Shown here piece by piece: positions 29,719 through 39,758 of a stretch of 64,000 nt of DNA. Below the pieces are notes generated by a model, which ran no database searches, was not told where the DNA came from, and saw only the letters and a program-made list of their open reading frames with translations. The first letter of the stretch is position 1. Each line of letters opens with the position of its first letter. The stretch spans positions 1 through 64,000 of the forward strand of contig CAWHLK010000038.1 of NCBI GenBank assembly GCA_963829965.1. The letters are read 5' to 3'. Both the position numbers and the translations under genes were made by a program. The DNA is from DASXZH01 sp963829965. GTDB taxonomy: Bacteria; Armatimonadota; Fimbriimonadia; Fimbriimonadales; Fimbriimonadaceae.

Positions 29719-29894
29719 GGATCTTTTCCCAGTTCAAATCGAGTTGCAGGTCAAAGACTGCGCTGAGGCTACCTGTCCGCAATTCAATGCGCAATCCCGG
29801 AGTAGTTAGAATAATATCTTAGATTCATTGCGAATACATGGGAACTATTGTCGAGGGCGCCCGTCCTAGATTGGCTCCCCGGAGGTTTCCCAGA

Positions 29895-30153
29895 ATGTCA
29901 TGCCCTTTTTTGCGCCTGCTCCTAGCCTTTTGTGCTGCCTCTATTGGCATGGAACAAGCACATGCTCAAACTGAGTTTCCCCCCGGCATACAACAACCAG
30001 GCCCACTACGGTCCGTGGGATCTTGTCAACGATTACGGGAACCTCTACCATGCCAGTGTCGCGGTCACCAAACCCTATCTTGACGCTAGCAAGACTTACG
30101 CGAACTGGGAGTTGTTATACGTCAGTAGCAAGACCAACACTATCGCACCCTAA
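29895..30153 (+). pseudogene. Array copy A: 5' fragment of the secreted CBM-like/beta-helix family
   Basis: ATG 29895 has GGAGG 9 bp upstream and encodes a signal peptide (FLRLLLAFCAASIG...AHAQTEFPP). A frameshift near 29980 follows, and the conserved module continues in another frame as AYNNQAHYGPWDLVNDYGNL to WELLYVSSKTNTIAP and a stop. Everything after the N-terminal module is missing. The remaining 500 bp to copy B contain only weak open frames (for example 30286-30480, with a CRHCED motif) that I cannot support as genes. Whether the short product is made is unknown. Confidence 0.7.
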
Positions 30154-30682
30154 GTGATGAATTTCGCGGGCCGTCCTGCAACCGCGGAGCCCTTGTCGCC
30201 ATTAAGGCGCATTCAAGCTGAAAGCTCGATGATTTCAAACTGCATGTAGGGTTAAACGGGTGACCTATAGCGCTATCGCAAAGTTGTGGGCGCAAGATTT
30301 AGCAGAAACGAGACCGATATTTCTACCGATTACACGCGGCATATTGTTCGCTGCCGCCACTGCGAAGACAACCTTTACCACGCAAAGACGGCGGGTTGGT
30401 CAGTTACTCAGGCTAGATTCTCCTATAAGCCATCTGGGGTGAATCCGAAAGCAATCCAATATGTCCGAGAATTTGTCTAAACTGATGATGGATACAACTA
30501 GTGCCGTTAAAATGCATCAATCGCCTCTCCCTAGCCATTCTCACAATCGCAACCTCAATAACAGGAGTCCAGGCGGTTAGCGGGCATCTTTATTTGCTTT
30601 CTAAGGGTTCGCGTCTGCATTACTTTACGATATGCGGCTGATTTGACTTCAGTTGACTTAAAATGATGTTGGACGTCATAAA

Positions 30683-31751
30683 ATGTCAATTTGACCTGTC
30701 ACCAGGCTCTTCCTTGCGCTTGCCGCAGCTTTTGTTGTCCTAACGCAAGTCCAAGCGCAAACGGAGTTTCCCCCTGCCTACAATAACCAGGCCCACTACG
30801 CGGTTGGAGACCTTGTCACCGATTACGGCAACATCTACCGCTGCGAGGTCGCGGTCACCAAGCCCTATTTGGACCCTTCGAAAACCTACGCGAAATTGGG
30901 AGTTGTTCTATGTAAGGAACGGCACCACCATTCCAATCGGCGCGGGCCAGACATTTCCGACCCTCGCCATTGCCTGGAAATACGTTCACAACGCCAGGGT
31001 GGCGACGGATGCATATCTTCACCTTAGTATCGTGACTTCGGGCGGTAGCCTTAGCGAGTCATTCAGCGCGCCGTTGAATTTGGATATGGTGAACGGTTCG
31101 CAGGTCTCCATGATTGGCGATAACTTTAGCGACATCCAACTTGCTTTTCCGAGTAGCAGCGGGCTAACCATTGATTCCGATCATTCCTTTGGCACGGTAT
31201 CCGGCATTTCGTTGAACGGAGGCAACGGCCACCAGGGCATTTACTCCGGAACGGGCGGCGCCATCCTCAATATAAGCAACATCGGAATCAACGGCTTCAA
31301 CTACCAAATGTACGCGGAGTCTCGCGGGAGCTTGGTCTGTGGCACGGGGCTCCAACTGCTCAACTGTTACAACTATGGATGCTATGCCGATAACGGTTCA
31401 ATCATCATTGCCTATCAAGGTTTGAACTTCAGCGGCTCCCCAGGCGATGGCGTAGGACTCGTGGCGACCCATAATGGGTTTATTGATTGTGAGGGCTCGT
31501 CAATTGCCAACGATGACCAGTGTGTCGTCGCGTCGTACGGAGGTACCATAGACGTTTCCTATTCAGCGATCTCACACTCGAACATTGGTTGCGAGGCCAC
31601 CTACGGGGGCACGATTACGGCCATTGAAAGCAGCTTCGCCAACAATTTCCAGTACGATATTGAGGCTAGCTACAATGGAGTGGTTAACGCGCTTAGCGTT
31701 CAAAACGTCGTAGTTTCCGCCAATACTGGCGGCCAGATCGGACTCAATTAA
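30683..31751 (+). CDS. Array copy B: secreted CBM-like/beta-helix protein (stop at codon 4, frameshift near 30892)
   Basis: Full-length family member. ATG 30683 is followed by TCA ATT and an in-frame TGA, then the signal peptide TRLFLALAAAFVVLTQVQAQ and the module TEFPPAYNNQAHYAVGDL. Near 30892 (GCGAAATTGG) the frame shifts to ELFYVRNGTTIPIGAG and stays open to 31751. The C-terminal domain has beta-helix-type repeats such as YGCYADNGSIIIAYQGLN and NIGCEATYGGTITAIESS. Without the two defects it would be about 350 residues, like copies G and I. It may be an inactivated copy, or the defects may be sequence errors. A hairpin follows the stop. Confidence 0.75.
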
Positions 31752-31754
31752 AAG

Positions 31755-31777
31755 GGAGGCGCCTAGACGGCGCCTCC
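31755..31777 (+). terminator. Hairpin after array copy B
   Basis: Perfect 9-bp stem GGAGGCGCC / GGCGCCTCC with a TAGAC loop, 3 bp after the stop codon. There is no T-tract, so it could stabilise the 3' end rather than terminate. Confidence 0.55.
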
Positions 31778-31963
31778 GGTCTCAGCCATGGCCCCTAGCT
31801 CAACTAGATTTAGGTTAGAATGTTGCCGCCCTTAGCGGCCCTGGGATTTGGGTTTTGCTTTTGGGTCTGGGGTGTTGCTAGACCTTCAGTCCTTGTGAAT
31901 CGGAAAGCAAAGAGTTCGTGAAATCTCCCCCGAAAGCGCTTACAATGAGAGTGGGGATAACCT

Positions 31964-33025
31964 ATGACCATTCGAATTTTCACGCGAAATTCTATTCGTC
32001 CTCACCGCGACTATCCTCGGCCTAACCCAGGTAAACGCCCAAACGGAGTTTCCTCCCGCCTACAACAATCAGGCCCACTACGCCGTGGGGGACCTAGTCA
32101 CGGACTACGGCAACATTTACCGCTGCGAGGTCACAGTCAGCACGCCCTATTTGGACCCGAGTAAGACCTACAAGAATTGGGAGCTTTTCTACGTGCGAAG
32201 CAGCACAACCCTACCTATCGGAGTGGGGCAAACCTTTCCCGACCTTGCCACCGCCTGGACCTATGCCCATAACGCGCGTGTGGCGCAGGGGGCGTATCTG
32301 CACTTGAGCATCGTTACCAGCGGGTGGCAATCTTAGCGAAACGTTCTCTGCTCCGTTGAATCTGGATATGGATAACGGAGTTCAAGTTTCCATCATTGGA
32401 GATACCCTGGCCAATATCCAACTCTCCTTTCCTAATAGCAGCGCGTTCACCATTGATAGCGGACACGGCTTTGGGGCTATCACGAACTTTTCGCTTATGG
32501 GCGGCTTCTCGGGGTACGCGTTCTACGCTACCGGTGCAGGTTCTATCCAGAATCTGTCGAACGTCAACGTCAGCGGCTTTAACGCCCAACTGTACGCCGA
32601 CTCCGCGGGTAGTATCACCTGCGGCACAGGCATTGACCTTCAGAATTGCACCAACTTCGGATGCTATGCGGACGGCGGATCCATCGTCATCGCTTCAAGA
32701 GGGTTGACGTTCGTCGGAGATTACGAATTGGGGGCTGGGCTCTACAGCATTAACAATGGTCGAATCATCGCGGAAGAAGCGAATGTTTCCAATACAGGGG
32801 CCTGCGTTTCTGCCAACAGCGGGGGGACGGTCGATGCTGAAATTTTTAACTGGCAGCAATTGCACCTTCGGCTGTCTTGCCACCTTCGGCGGAACGATCC
32901 AAATAGGAGGAGGCACCCTTTCTAACTGCCTTACTAATACCCTTGTCGCTTCGTACAACGCAGCCATCTATGCTTATGGAATTCCAACCGCCGGAAGCTC
33001 GGCCTCAAACGGCGGTCAAAATTGA
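31964..33025 (+). CDS. Array copy C: secreted CBM-like/beta-helix protein (about three frameshifts)
   Basis: The family pattern is complete but spread over frames. ATG 31964 starts the signal region, which continues out of frame as FVLTATILGLTQVNAQTEFP. The module AVGDLVTDYGNIYRCEVTVS runs to 32325 (LHLSIVTSG), where the frame changes to NLSETFSAPLNLDMDNG. The beta-helix region NVNVSGFNAQLYADSAGSIT goes on to about 32850, where it shifts again to LTGSNCTFGCLATFGGTIQI and ends at 33025. The deduced protein is about 350 residues. Its stop overlaps the beginning of copy D. Confidence 0.72.
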
Positions 33026-33231
33026 ATTCGGCTAGTAAAGACCCTCTTATACTAGTTCGCACCTTATCCCGAGTCACCTTTGCCCTTGCATCCGCGTTAT
33101 TTTGGCTAAACCAGGCGCGAGCACAAACTGAGTTCCCGCCCGCTTACAACAATCAAGCTCATTATGCGTTCCACATGACACTGTGGCTGCCACAGGGGCG
33201 TTGTATCTCGATTGGAACCTCTAATAGCTAA
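33022..33231 (+). pseudogene. Array copy D: 5' fragment
   Basis: TTG 33022 encodes a signal-like segment (LSRVTFALASALFWLNQARA) and the first module residues QTEFPPAYNNQAHYA. Homology then stops abruptly (FHMTLWLPQGRC), and the frame ends at 33231 inside the tail of the inverted copy E. This looks like a breakpoint where a copy was truncated by recombination with an oppositely oriented member. Confidence 0.7.
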
Positions 33232-34291
33232 TTAAACAAGACCTGGCCGCCGTTAGTCTGAGAAATATTAATGTTGGTTCCGCCATCATCAATGATGACC
33301 GCGGCATCGTTTGCCGAAAACTGAACTCCGGCGATTGCGGGGAAACTACAGGCCGTGGCCTCAATTGTTGCATGGGACGTCGCGTAGCAGCATGTGGAAC
33401 ATTGAGTGAACGTGCTGCTAAATACATCAACCAAGGCGCCATTTGTCGCTGAAACGCCGGATCCAGCCCCTTGAATATTCGAGACCTCGGCGATGATGCG
33501 GCCGCCGTAGGTCGCCTCAAGACCGGCGGTGTCTCCAACGACCGATATCGTAACGCCGCTCCCGAACGTTGCCGAGCCTCCGTCGGTAGCAAAGCATGCG
33601 GCGGAAGCAGCGCCGTTCAACTCGATGTCTGGGCCAAACGTAGCCCTGGCAGATTGGTCCACTTCTACGCCATAGTTGAAGCCGGTGACAGTTACATCGT
33701 TGATGTTGGCGATGGAAGCGCTTCCAATCGTCGAGATGCCGGCGGAAGTATTGTTGCCGTTGATATTGAGGTTTGAGATGCTGCCAAGCGCGTAGCCAGT
33801 ATCGATTCCGATGCCGCCGGAGTTCGGGAAGTTGAGGTTGATTTTGCTTTGGGTGTCGCCCATAATGGACACTTGCGCGCCGCTCGCCATGTCCAGATTC
33901 AGCGGCGCAGAAAAGGACTCGTTTAGATCCCCGCTAGTCGTCACGATGCTCAAGTGCAAATAAGCAGCGGTAGCGATCCGTGCATTCCTCACGTAGTTCC
34001 AAGCGACCGCAAGAGTGGGGAAGGTTTGCTTCTCGCCAATGGCCAGGGTTGTGTTGCTCCTCACATAGAACAACTCCCAGTTTTGGTAGGTCTTGCTTGG
34101 GTCGAGATAGGGCTTGCTGACCGTGACTTCACACCGGTAGATGTTGCCGTAGTCTGTGACCAGATCGCCGACTGCGTAGTGGGCCTGGTTATTGAATGCA
34201 GGCGGGAACTCGGTTTGGGCTTGGGCCCGAGTTCTCCTAACAACATGACGACAAGGACGAGGATGAAATGCTCGGCGTGCTTTAAGGACAT
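33228..34291 (-). CDS. Array copy E: secreted CBM-like/beta-helix protein, inverted (frameshift near 34225)
   Basis: A full-length member on the minus strand. ATG 34291 follows an AAGGAGG site about 12 bp away and gives a signal peptide (FILVLVVMLLGELG). A frameshift in the CTCGGGCCC tract near 34225 leads to AQAQTEFPPAFNNQAHYAVG. The rest is open to 33228. The conserved QTFPTLAVAWNYVRNARIAT, AYLHLSIVT and SAPLNLDMASGAQVSIMGD regions are present. The C-terminal part is the most diverged of the family (TCCYATSHATIEATACSF). It is in the same orientation as the kinase gene upstream. Confidence 0.78.
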
Positions 34292-34435
34292 CTTATAGTG
34301 TTCCTCCTTGTTTTGGGACTTGGAATAATATCACTTTTATACGCTGTCGCGTTGAATATGGCTGAGTGCGCTTAATGCACGGGTTTACCGGCCCAACATG
34401 GACAATTGAGATTTTCGAGTTTTTGGGGGCGTTCG

Positions 34436-35899
34436 CTATGACAACGTGAAATAGAACGAAGACCCCTGGCCAGGTTTGGAGTGAGCCCAAACGCGCCCCC
34501 CGTGGCGGGCAATCGCTCGCTGAACACTTGCGAGGCCAATGCCAGTGCCCTCGTATTCCGCGTCGCTCACCAAGCGTTCAAACGGCTCGAACACCTTCTT
34601 TGCGTATTCTTCGGAAAAGCCAATTCCTTGGTCGCGAACCACGAACGCTTCCTGGCCATCCACTAGTTCGAACCCAAAAAAGACTTGTCCGCCCTGCGGA
34701 GAAAACTTGCAGGCGTTTTCAAATAGGTTTAGCAACACGACTCGGAGAAGGGTCGCGTCGCCATTGACCCTGAGGTTGTCCTGGATATCGAAAACGCATG
34801 GACTCCCTTGCTCCTCCGGCCTTACTTCAACGGCCACTTCGCGGGCCAGGGCGCTCAGATTCAACGCGACCCTACTTACTTCGAAACGGGAGATTCTAGA
34901 AAGGGCAAGCAGATCCGTGATAATCTGGCCCAAGTTCGAAGCGCTTCGAACTTGCTCCTCGAGAAGTTCGCGATTCTCCTTTGTAAGCTGTTCGCCTGCA
35001 TCTTCTATGAGCATTCGGGCGGTGATGGCGATGTTCCGGAGCGGAGCGCGCAGGTCGTGTGCGACGGAGTAGGCGAACGATTCCAGTTGTGTATTGAGTT
35101 CCCGCAAGTGCAGCTCCAGTTCGCGCCGGTCCGTCATGTCCCGGGTGACTTTGGCGAAGCCTTGGAGTTCGCCGTGGTCGTCCCGAAGCGGAGTGATGAC
35201 GACGCTTGCCCAAAACCGAGTTCCATCCTTCCTTAGTCGCCAGCCCTCCTCCTCGTACTTGCCTTCGGTTCTTGCGATTTCCAACTCGCGATCCGGCTTG
35301 CCGGCTTGGGCATCTTCTCCAGGATAAAACTTGGAAAAATGCTGGCCCAAAATCTCCTCGGCCAAGTAGCCCTTAATACGTTCAGCACCTGGATTCCAGC
35401 TTGATACACGCCCCTCCGTGTCCAGCATGAAAATTGCATAGTCCTTAACACTTTCCACCAGATGCCGGAATCGCTGTTCCTGGCCCAGCAGATTACGCCT
35501 TTCAGTGATGTCCCGAACCACTTTGGCGTAGCCCCTGAGAACGCCTTCTTCTTCCACCGGCGTAAGCACCACATTCGCCCAATAAAGGGTCCCGTCTTTC
35601 TTTACCCGCCAGCCTTCATCCTCAAAGCGCCCCTGTTCGCGGGCCGTTTGCAACTCGGTTTCGGCCAGCCCCGCGGCAACGTCTTCGGGAGTATAGAAAA
35701 TTGAAAAATGCTGACCTAGGACTTCTTCCTGCGGATAGCCATTAATCTGCTCGGCCCCTGGGTTCCAACTGGCCACAAGTCCCTCGGGATCCAGCATGAA
35801 AATGGCGTAGTCCGACACGCTCGCTATCAGGAGGTGTAGATACTCCTCACTGTGAGCTAGCTGGCGCTCAACGGTGTACGTTCGTGGCTTTTGCCTCAA
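34436..35899 (-). CDS. PAS-PAS sensor histidine kinase
   Basis: A 487-residue soluble kinase. Two closely similar PAS/PAC domains (YAIFMLDPEGLVASWNPGAE and YAIFMLDTEGRVSSWNPGAE, each followed by an EGWR.(K/R)KDGT..WA segment) point to an internal duplication. The dimerisation box has the phosphoacceptor His in FAYSVAHDLRAPLRNI. The ATPase domain has the N box LFENACKFS, G1 VVRDQGIGFS and G2 GTGIGLASVQRAI. No membrane segment, so it senses a cytoplasmic signal. No response regulator is adjacent. It lies inside the secreted-family array, upstream of copy E in the same orientation. Confidence 0.92.
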   Translation of the reverse strand: MRQKPRTYTVERQLAHSEEYLHLLIASVSDYAIFMLDPEGLVASWNPGAEQINGYPQEEVLGQHFSIFYTPEDVAAGLAETELQTAREQGRFEDEGWRVKKDGTLYWANVVLTPVEEEGVLRGYAKVVRDITERRNLLGQEQRFRHLVESVKDYAIFMLDTEGRVSSWNPGAERIKGYLAEEILGQHFSKFYPGEDAQAGKPDRELEIARTEGKYEEEGWRLRKDGTRFWASVVITPLRDDHGELQGFAKVTRDMTDRRELELHLRELNTQLESFAYSVAHDLRAPLRNIAITARMLIEDAGEQLTKENRELLEEQVRSASNLGQIITDLLALSRISRFEVSRVALNLSALAREVAVEVRPEEQGSPCVFDIQDNLRVNGDATLLRVVLLNLFENACKFSPQGGQVFFGFELVDGQEAFVVRDQGIGFSEEYAKKVFEPFERLVSDAEYEGTGIGLASVQRAIARHGGRVWAHSKPGQGSSFYFTLS

Positions 35900-36098
35900 T
35901 TAGAGTGGTATGCGCGCTCCCATATTGATCTACGCCTAAAAGAGACGTTGCCACGGACAAAATGCTTCAGGCCCAAGTCTTAAGGATGTACGATCCCTCA
36001 TAAGAATCTGTGTGATCGACAGTAGGGCTCGATGCGGAACATGATCAGGCATAAATCGAGATGTTGGTCATCTAGCTCCCGCTATTTCTGTCTTACTC

Positions 36099-36287
36099 TC
36101 AAACTCGTTTAAGGTGGATTTCCAGCTGAAGCGGGTTGGAAGGATCACGTACCACCAAATAGCCCATTTCTTCCAGAGACTGGACGACCTCGCTGCAGAG
36201 GGGTTCGTGGGGGACTTCCACAATGAGGGGGTCGACGTCGGCATCTTCGATGAGGCGCTTGGCTAGCCGCTCTGCGTGAGTTGGCAC
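36099..36287 (-). CDS. Small hypothetical protein (62 aa)
   Basis: A short acidic cytoplasmic protein (MPTHAERLAKRLIEDADVDP, ending LQLEIHLKRV) upstream of the PAS kinase in the same direction but separated by about 200 bp. The middle part SEVVQSLEEMGYLVVRDPSN has a regular helix-strand pattern. No recognised family. The call rests on reading-frame quality alone. Confidence 0.4.
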   Translation of the reverse strand: MPTHAERLAKRLIEDADVDPLIVEVPHEPLCSEVVQSLEEMGYLVVRDPSNPLQLEIHLKRV

Positions 36288-36359
36288 GCCCGAAATATTA
36301 GCAGCAGAGCGGCGTCCATTGCAACACCATATGATGTTGTAAATGTACTAAGTAAGAAT

Positions 36360-36440
36360 GGGGGTGTATGTAGGCGGGAACTCGGTTTGACCGTGGGCTG
36401 GCGTCAGGCAGATAAACGTCCCAACCAAGGTTTAGGTGAA
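36360..36440 (-). pseudogene. Array copy K: short 5' remnant, inverted
   Basis: On the minus strand this stretch reads TFICLTPAHGQTEFPPTYTP, that is, the end of a family signal peptide and the first module residues, with nothing recognisable after. The remainder of the 36.29-36.73 kb gap shows no gene. Confidence 0.55.
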
Positions 36441-36686
36441 ACTTCGAACATTCCGCGCGAACCATGTAGTGACTCTCTTTCTTGAGTGCTCAAATTACCG
36501 GAGGGTCCATAATTGTCGATAGAGTCACGCAAGGAGTCTGGATTATTTCCCTATTGAGACGGCACGCTTCACCGAACTTCGCGAGAAATCGATAGAAGGG
36601 AAGTCCACCGCCAACAATTAGTTAAATTTTTAAACTCGAACGGCCGTGGTAGCTCACTTTACATGTGCTTAGACTCAAAGCCCTGA

Positions 36687-36709
36687 TTTGTGACGCTCTT
36701 GTAACGAGG
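36687..36709 (+). promoter_or_regulatory. Conserved upstream element of array copy F
   Basis: TTTGTGACGCTCTTGTAACG matches TTTGTCACGCCCTTGTCACG upstream of copy G (40484) at 17 of 20 positions and at nearly the same distance from the start codon. It is probably a shared promoter or activator site; its nature is not known. Confidence 0.5.
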
Positions 36710-36728
36710 ACGCGCAATCATGGTTGGT

Positions 36729-37781
36729 ATGAACTTGAGAATCGCCTTCACCGGTTTGCTCGCCATCGTTGGAGCCTTCGCGAACGCGCAGGCGGAGTTC
36801 CCGCCCGCCTACGATAATCGGGCTCACTACGCAGTCGGTGACCTCGTTACCGATTACGGCAACATCTACCGGTGCGAAGCGCCGTCACCAAGCCTTACCT
36901 GGACCCTGCCAAAACCTACCAAAACTGGGAGTTGTTTTACGTAAGGAACAGCACCACGATAACGATCGGATCAGGGCAGACTTTTCCGACCCTCGCAGCA
37001 GCCTGGAACTACGTCCGCAACGCCCGGGTGGCCACCGCGGCCTACCTGCACTTAAGCATCGTCACCAGCAACGGCCAGCTGAAAGAATCCTTCGACGCGC
37101 CACTGAACTTGGATATGGACACTGGATCTCAGGTCTCCATCATCGGAGACAATGCTGCCAATATCCAACTCACGTTCGAAACTTCAAACGGGCTCGTCAT
37201 CGATTCGGGCCACAACTTCGGCAGCATTTCAAACATTACGCTGACCGGGGGCGCGACCTCTTCGGCCGTTTACGCCACAACCAGCGGATCGATTACCAAC
37301 CTGGACAATATCGACATCAATGGCTTCAACAGGCAAATTGATGCGGAGCAGTCGGGCCGGCTTGCGTTCGGACCCAACATCGTGGAAACTTCTTGCATCG
37401 ATTTTGGCTGCTACGTGGATGACGGCGGTTCCGTGACTTTCGCAAATGAAGGACTCACATTCTCGGGCAACCCGAGAATTCGCGCCGGCCTCTATGCTGA
37501 CCGCGGCGGGCGTATCGTTGCGGAGGGGGCGTTCATTACCAATGCCGGCGACGGGGTTATAGCCCTTGATGGAAGCACAGTGGATGTCCAGAACTCGACG
37601 TTCTCCGGCTGTACCAAGCGGCTGCGCAGCCTACTTAACCGGGTACATAAACGCGGCCGGCAGCAATTTCGACGACGTCAGCAACTATGATCTTTTGGCG
37701 TCCACTCAGGGAGTTGTTAACGGCACCGGCGTTGCATCGCCGACGACTCAACTTTCCAGCGGTGGCGTGGTCATTACTTGA
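36729..37781 (+). CDS. Array copy F: secreted CBM-like/beta-helix protein (two frameshifts)
   Basis: The signal peptide (IAFTGLLAIVGAFANAQ) is followed by AEFPPAYDNRAHYAVGDLVT. Near 36883 (GCGAAGCGCCGTC) the frame shifts to VTKPYLDPAKTYQNWELFYV and runs through the beta-helix part (SSAVYATTSGSITNLDNIDI). Near 37610 a second shift leads to CAAYLTGYINAAGSNFDDVS and the stop at 37781. I favour ATG 36729, which aligns with copy G; ATG 36720 is also in frame. The 3' end overlaps the antisense tail of the histidine kinase gene by about 150 bp, which is unusual and suggests that one of the two frames is wrong there. Confidence 0.75.
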
Positions 37782-39074
37782 GATTGCGGCAACTCGATAA
37801 TGAAAAGCTGCCCCTGGGTTCAGATTTTCAGCCCTGATGGAACCTCCACGAGAGTTCACGATCGTGCGGCAAACTGATAGCCCGATGCCAAATCCACCGT
37901 GAGGACGGCTTAGCAGCCCTTCCTGTGTCTTTAGACGGTCGAATATCTCGCCGAGCATATGCGGCGCGATGCCGGGGCCCTCGTCCGAGACTTTGACGAC
38001 GCCGAAGAGGTCTCCAACCGAGACTTCAACCTTGGTCGTGGTGGCCGGCGGGCTGAAGCGAAGTGCGTTCTCCAAGAGGTTGTCAAGGACGCTTTCCAGC
38101 TCTTCGGGGCGGATAGGAGTCCAAACATCTTCAATCGCAGCCTGGAGGTGAACCCCGCCTTCCTCAAACCGGTCCCGCCAACGGGCAACCGTTTTCTCGA
38201 CGCAATTCTTGACCGAGATAGCCGGAGCAGCCTCAACTTTCCCCCTAGTTGACAGCAGCAAGAGCTCAACCAGCCGCGCGAGCCGCTCGACATCGGGAAT
38301 GAGAGCCGCAATCTGAGCCTTGTATTCCTGAGGAGACCGCTCTTGCATTAGACAAGTTTCAAGGCGCACGAGCAGGGTAGTCAGGGGAGTGCGGAGTTCA
38401 TGGGCAGCGTCGGCAGCAAACTGCTCTTCTCTACGAGCCGTGGACTCGATTTTTGCAAGCAGATCGTTTAAGCGATCCGCGAAGACTCCGAATTCTGCGC
38501 CGTCCAGTAGGCGCAGCCGTCCGCTCAGGTCCGAACCGCCAAGGCTCGCTGCCTGATCCGTGAGTTCTTGCAGAGGTTTGAAGGTTGCCTTGGCCGCATA
38601 CCAGCTGACCGTACCAACCAAGCCAAGCACCACTACCCAAAGGCAGGCCAGCAAGCCGAAGAGTTTGTTCAGATCGCCCCGTTTTTGGGTCCAGTCGATC
38701 GCAACCACCAGGGTATTTCCCTTATTCATCAATCCTTCCGACAAAAGGGCTCTGCCTCCTGATTTCGACTGTTCAAACTCAGTAGAACTCGGTATCGGCC
38801 CCTGACCAACGCTTTTGACGAGTCGTCCGCTGGAGTCGAAAAAACCGAAAAGTAGGATTGGAAAGGACTCGTGCGCTTCATCAAGGTCCGGTGATGTGGA
38901 CTCCGACGAATCGGAGCTGACCTGGGCCAAGCCGGCATTCAACGTCTCTTTGGCGTCGGATAATGCCTGGCGGTAAAGCAAAGCTCCAGCGGTACACAGA
39001 ACGGCCGCAAAAACCAAACCGGAGACAAGGAGCGTGCTGAGGACCAGCCTTAGACGATGGCTAATTCGGGCCAC
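37635..39074 (-). CDS. Membrane sensor histidine kinase (OmpR-partner type)
   Basis: A two-TM kinase: helix 1 (LVLSTLLVSGLVFAAVLCTA), a periplasmic domain, helix 2 (LLACLWVVVLGLVGTVSWY), HAMP region (KPLQELTDQAASLGGSDLSG), phosphoacceptor AADAAHELRTPLTTLLV, N box DNLLENALRFSPPA, and G boxes VSDEGPGIAPHML and GGFGIGLSVCRTIV. The normal kinase end is near GAAFHYRVA (about 37810). The additional 58 residues run antisense across copy F and may be an artefact of a frameshift, because an alternative frame stops at about 37776. It overlaps the response regulator gene by 14 bp, so the pair is co-translated. Confidence 0.9.
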   Translation of the reverse strand: MARISHRLRLVLSTLLVSGLVFAAVLCTAGALLYRQALSDAKETLNAGLAQVSSDSSESTSPDLDEAHESFPILLFGFFDSSGRLVKSVGQGPIPSSTEFEQSKSGGRALLSEGLMNKGNTLVVAIDWTQKRGDLNKLFGLLACLWVVVLGLVGTVSWYAAKATFKPLQELTDQAASLGGSDLSGRLRLLDGAEFGVFADRLNDLLAKIESTARREEQFAADAAHELRTPLTTLLVRLETCLMQERSPQEYKAQIAALIPDVERLARLVELLLLSTRGKVEAAPAISVKNCVEKTVARWRDRFEEGGVHLQAAIEDVWTPIRPEELESVLDNLLENALRFSPPATTTKVEVSVGDLFGVVKVSDEGPGIAPHMLGEIFDRLKTQEGLLSRPHGGFGIGLSVCRTIVNSRGGSIRAENLNPGAAFHYRVAAISSNDHATAGKLSRRRCNAGAVNNSLSGRQKIIVADVVEIAAGRVYVPG

Positions 39075-39744
39075 TCTCGCTGGCCATGTAACCCGTGTTC
39101 CGGACGGTATGAATCAACCGCGGGAGACCACCCTCTTCGATCTTCTGGCGCAAATAACCCGCATAGACCTCCACGATATTGTCGGTAAGGTGAGATTTAT
39201 CGTTCCAAACCTGGGCAAGGAGAGCGGCTTTTGAAACGGGTTGTCCCACGTTCTTAAGCAGTATCTCCAACATCCCATATTCCTTGGGCGACAGAACGAG
39301 TTGGCGTCCGGCCCGATGAACCGTTCTGGACGCGGTTTCCATCGATAGATCGCTACATAAAAGAAACTGGGGAGTCCCGGTGCTGCGTCGCAGAAGGGCT
39401 CGAACTCTCGCTAAGAGTTCCTCTGTTCGAAACGGCTTTGGCAGATAGTCATCCGCGCCAAGATCGAGGGCCCGGACCTTATCTTGAAGACCGTTGCGCG
39501 CGGAAAGCACGAGGATCGGCGTGGTAACGCCCTGCTCGCGCACATGGCGAATGATGTCCCAGCCGTTCATGCCCGGGAGCACCAGGTCCACAATACCCAG
39601 CGCAAACGTGTTCGAGCAGAGAGAGTTGGCACCCTCTCTGCCCGTTACCGCGGTAGAGACCTCAAAGCCGGATTCGGTAAGGGCCCGGCACACAACCTCG
39701 CGAAGGTCAGGCTCATCTTCAACGACCAAGAGTCTCACAGCCAC
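39061..39744 (-). CDS. OmpR/PhoB-family response regulator
   Basis: A 227-residue regulator. The receiver domain has the acidic pair EDEPD, the phosphorylation site GIVDLVLPGMNGW and the KPF lysine (DDYLPKPFRTEELLAR). The C-terminal winged helix (QLVLSPKEYGMLEILLKNVG and LTDNIVEVYAGYLRQKIEEG) binds DNA. It precedes its kinase with a 14-bp overlap, and the PepSY protein gene is 14 bp upstream, so the three form an operon. It lies between array copies F and G, but any control of the array is only a hypothesis. Confidence 0.93.
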   Translation of the reverse strand: MAVRLLVVEDEPDLREVVCRALTESGFEVSTAVTGREGANSLCSNTFALGIVDLVLPGMNGWDIIRHVREQGVTTPILVLSARNGLQDKVRALDLGADDYLPKPFRTEELLARVRALLRRSTGTPQFLLCSDLSMETASRTVHRAGRQLVLSPKEYGMLEILLKNVGQPVSKAALLAQVWNDKSHLTDNIVEVYAGYLRQKIEEGGLPRLIHTVRNTGYMASESGPN

Positions 39745-39758
39745 GTTGCAATTATGAG

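Noticed and set aside
30286..30480. Small open frame with CRHCED between array copies A and B
   Set aside because: No ribosome-binding site, no recognisable family and poor codon pattern; noted in the copy A entry but not annotated.
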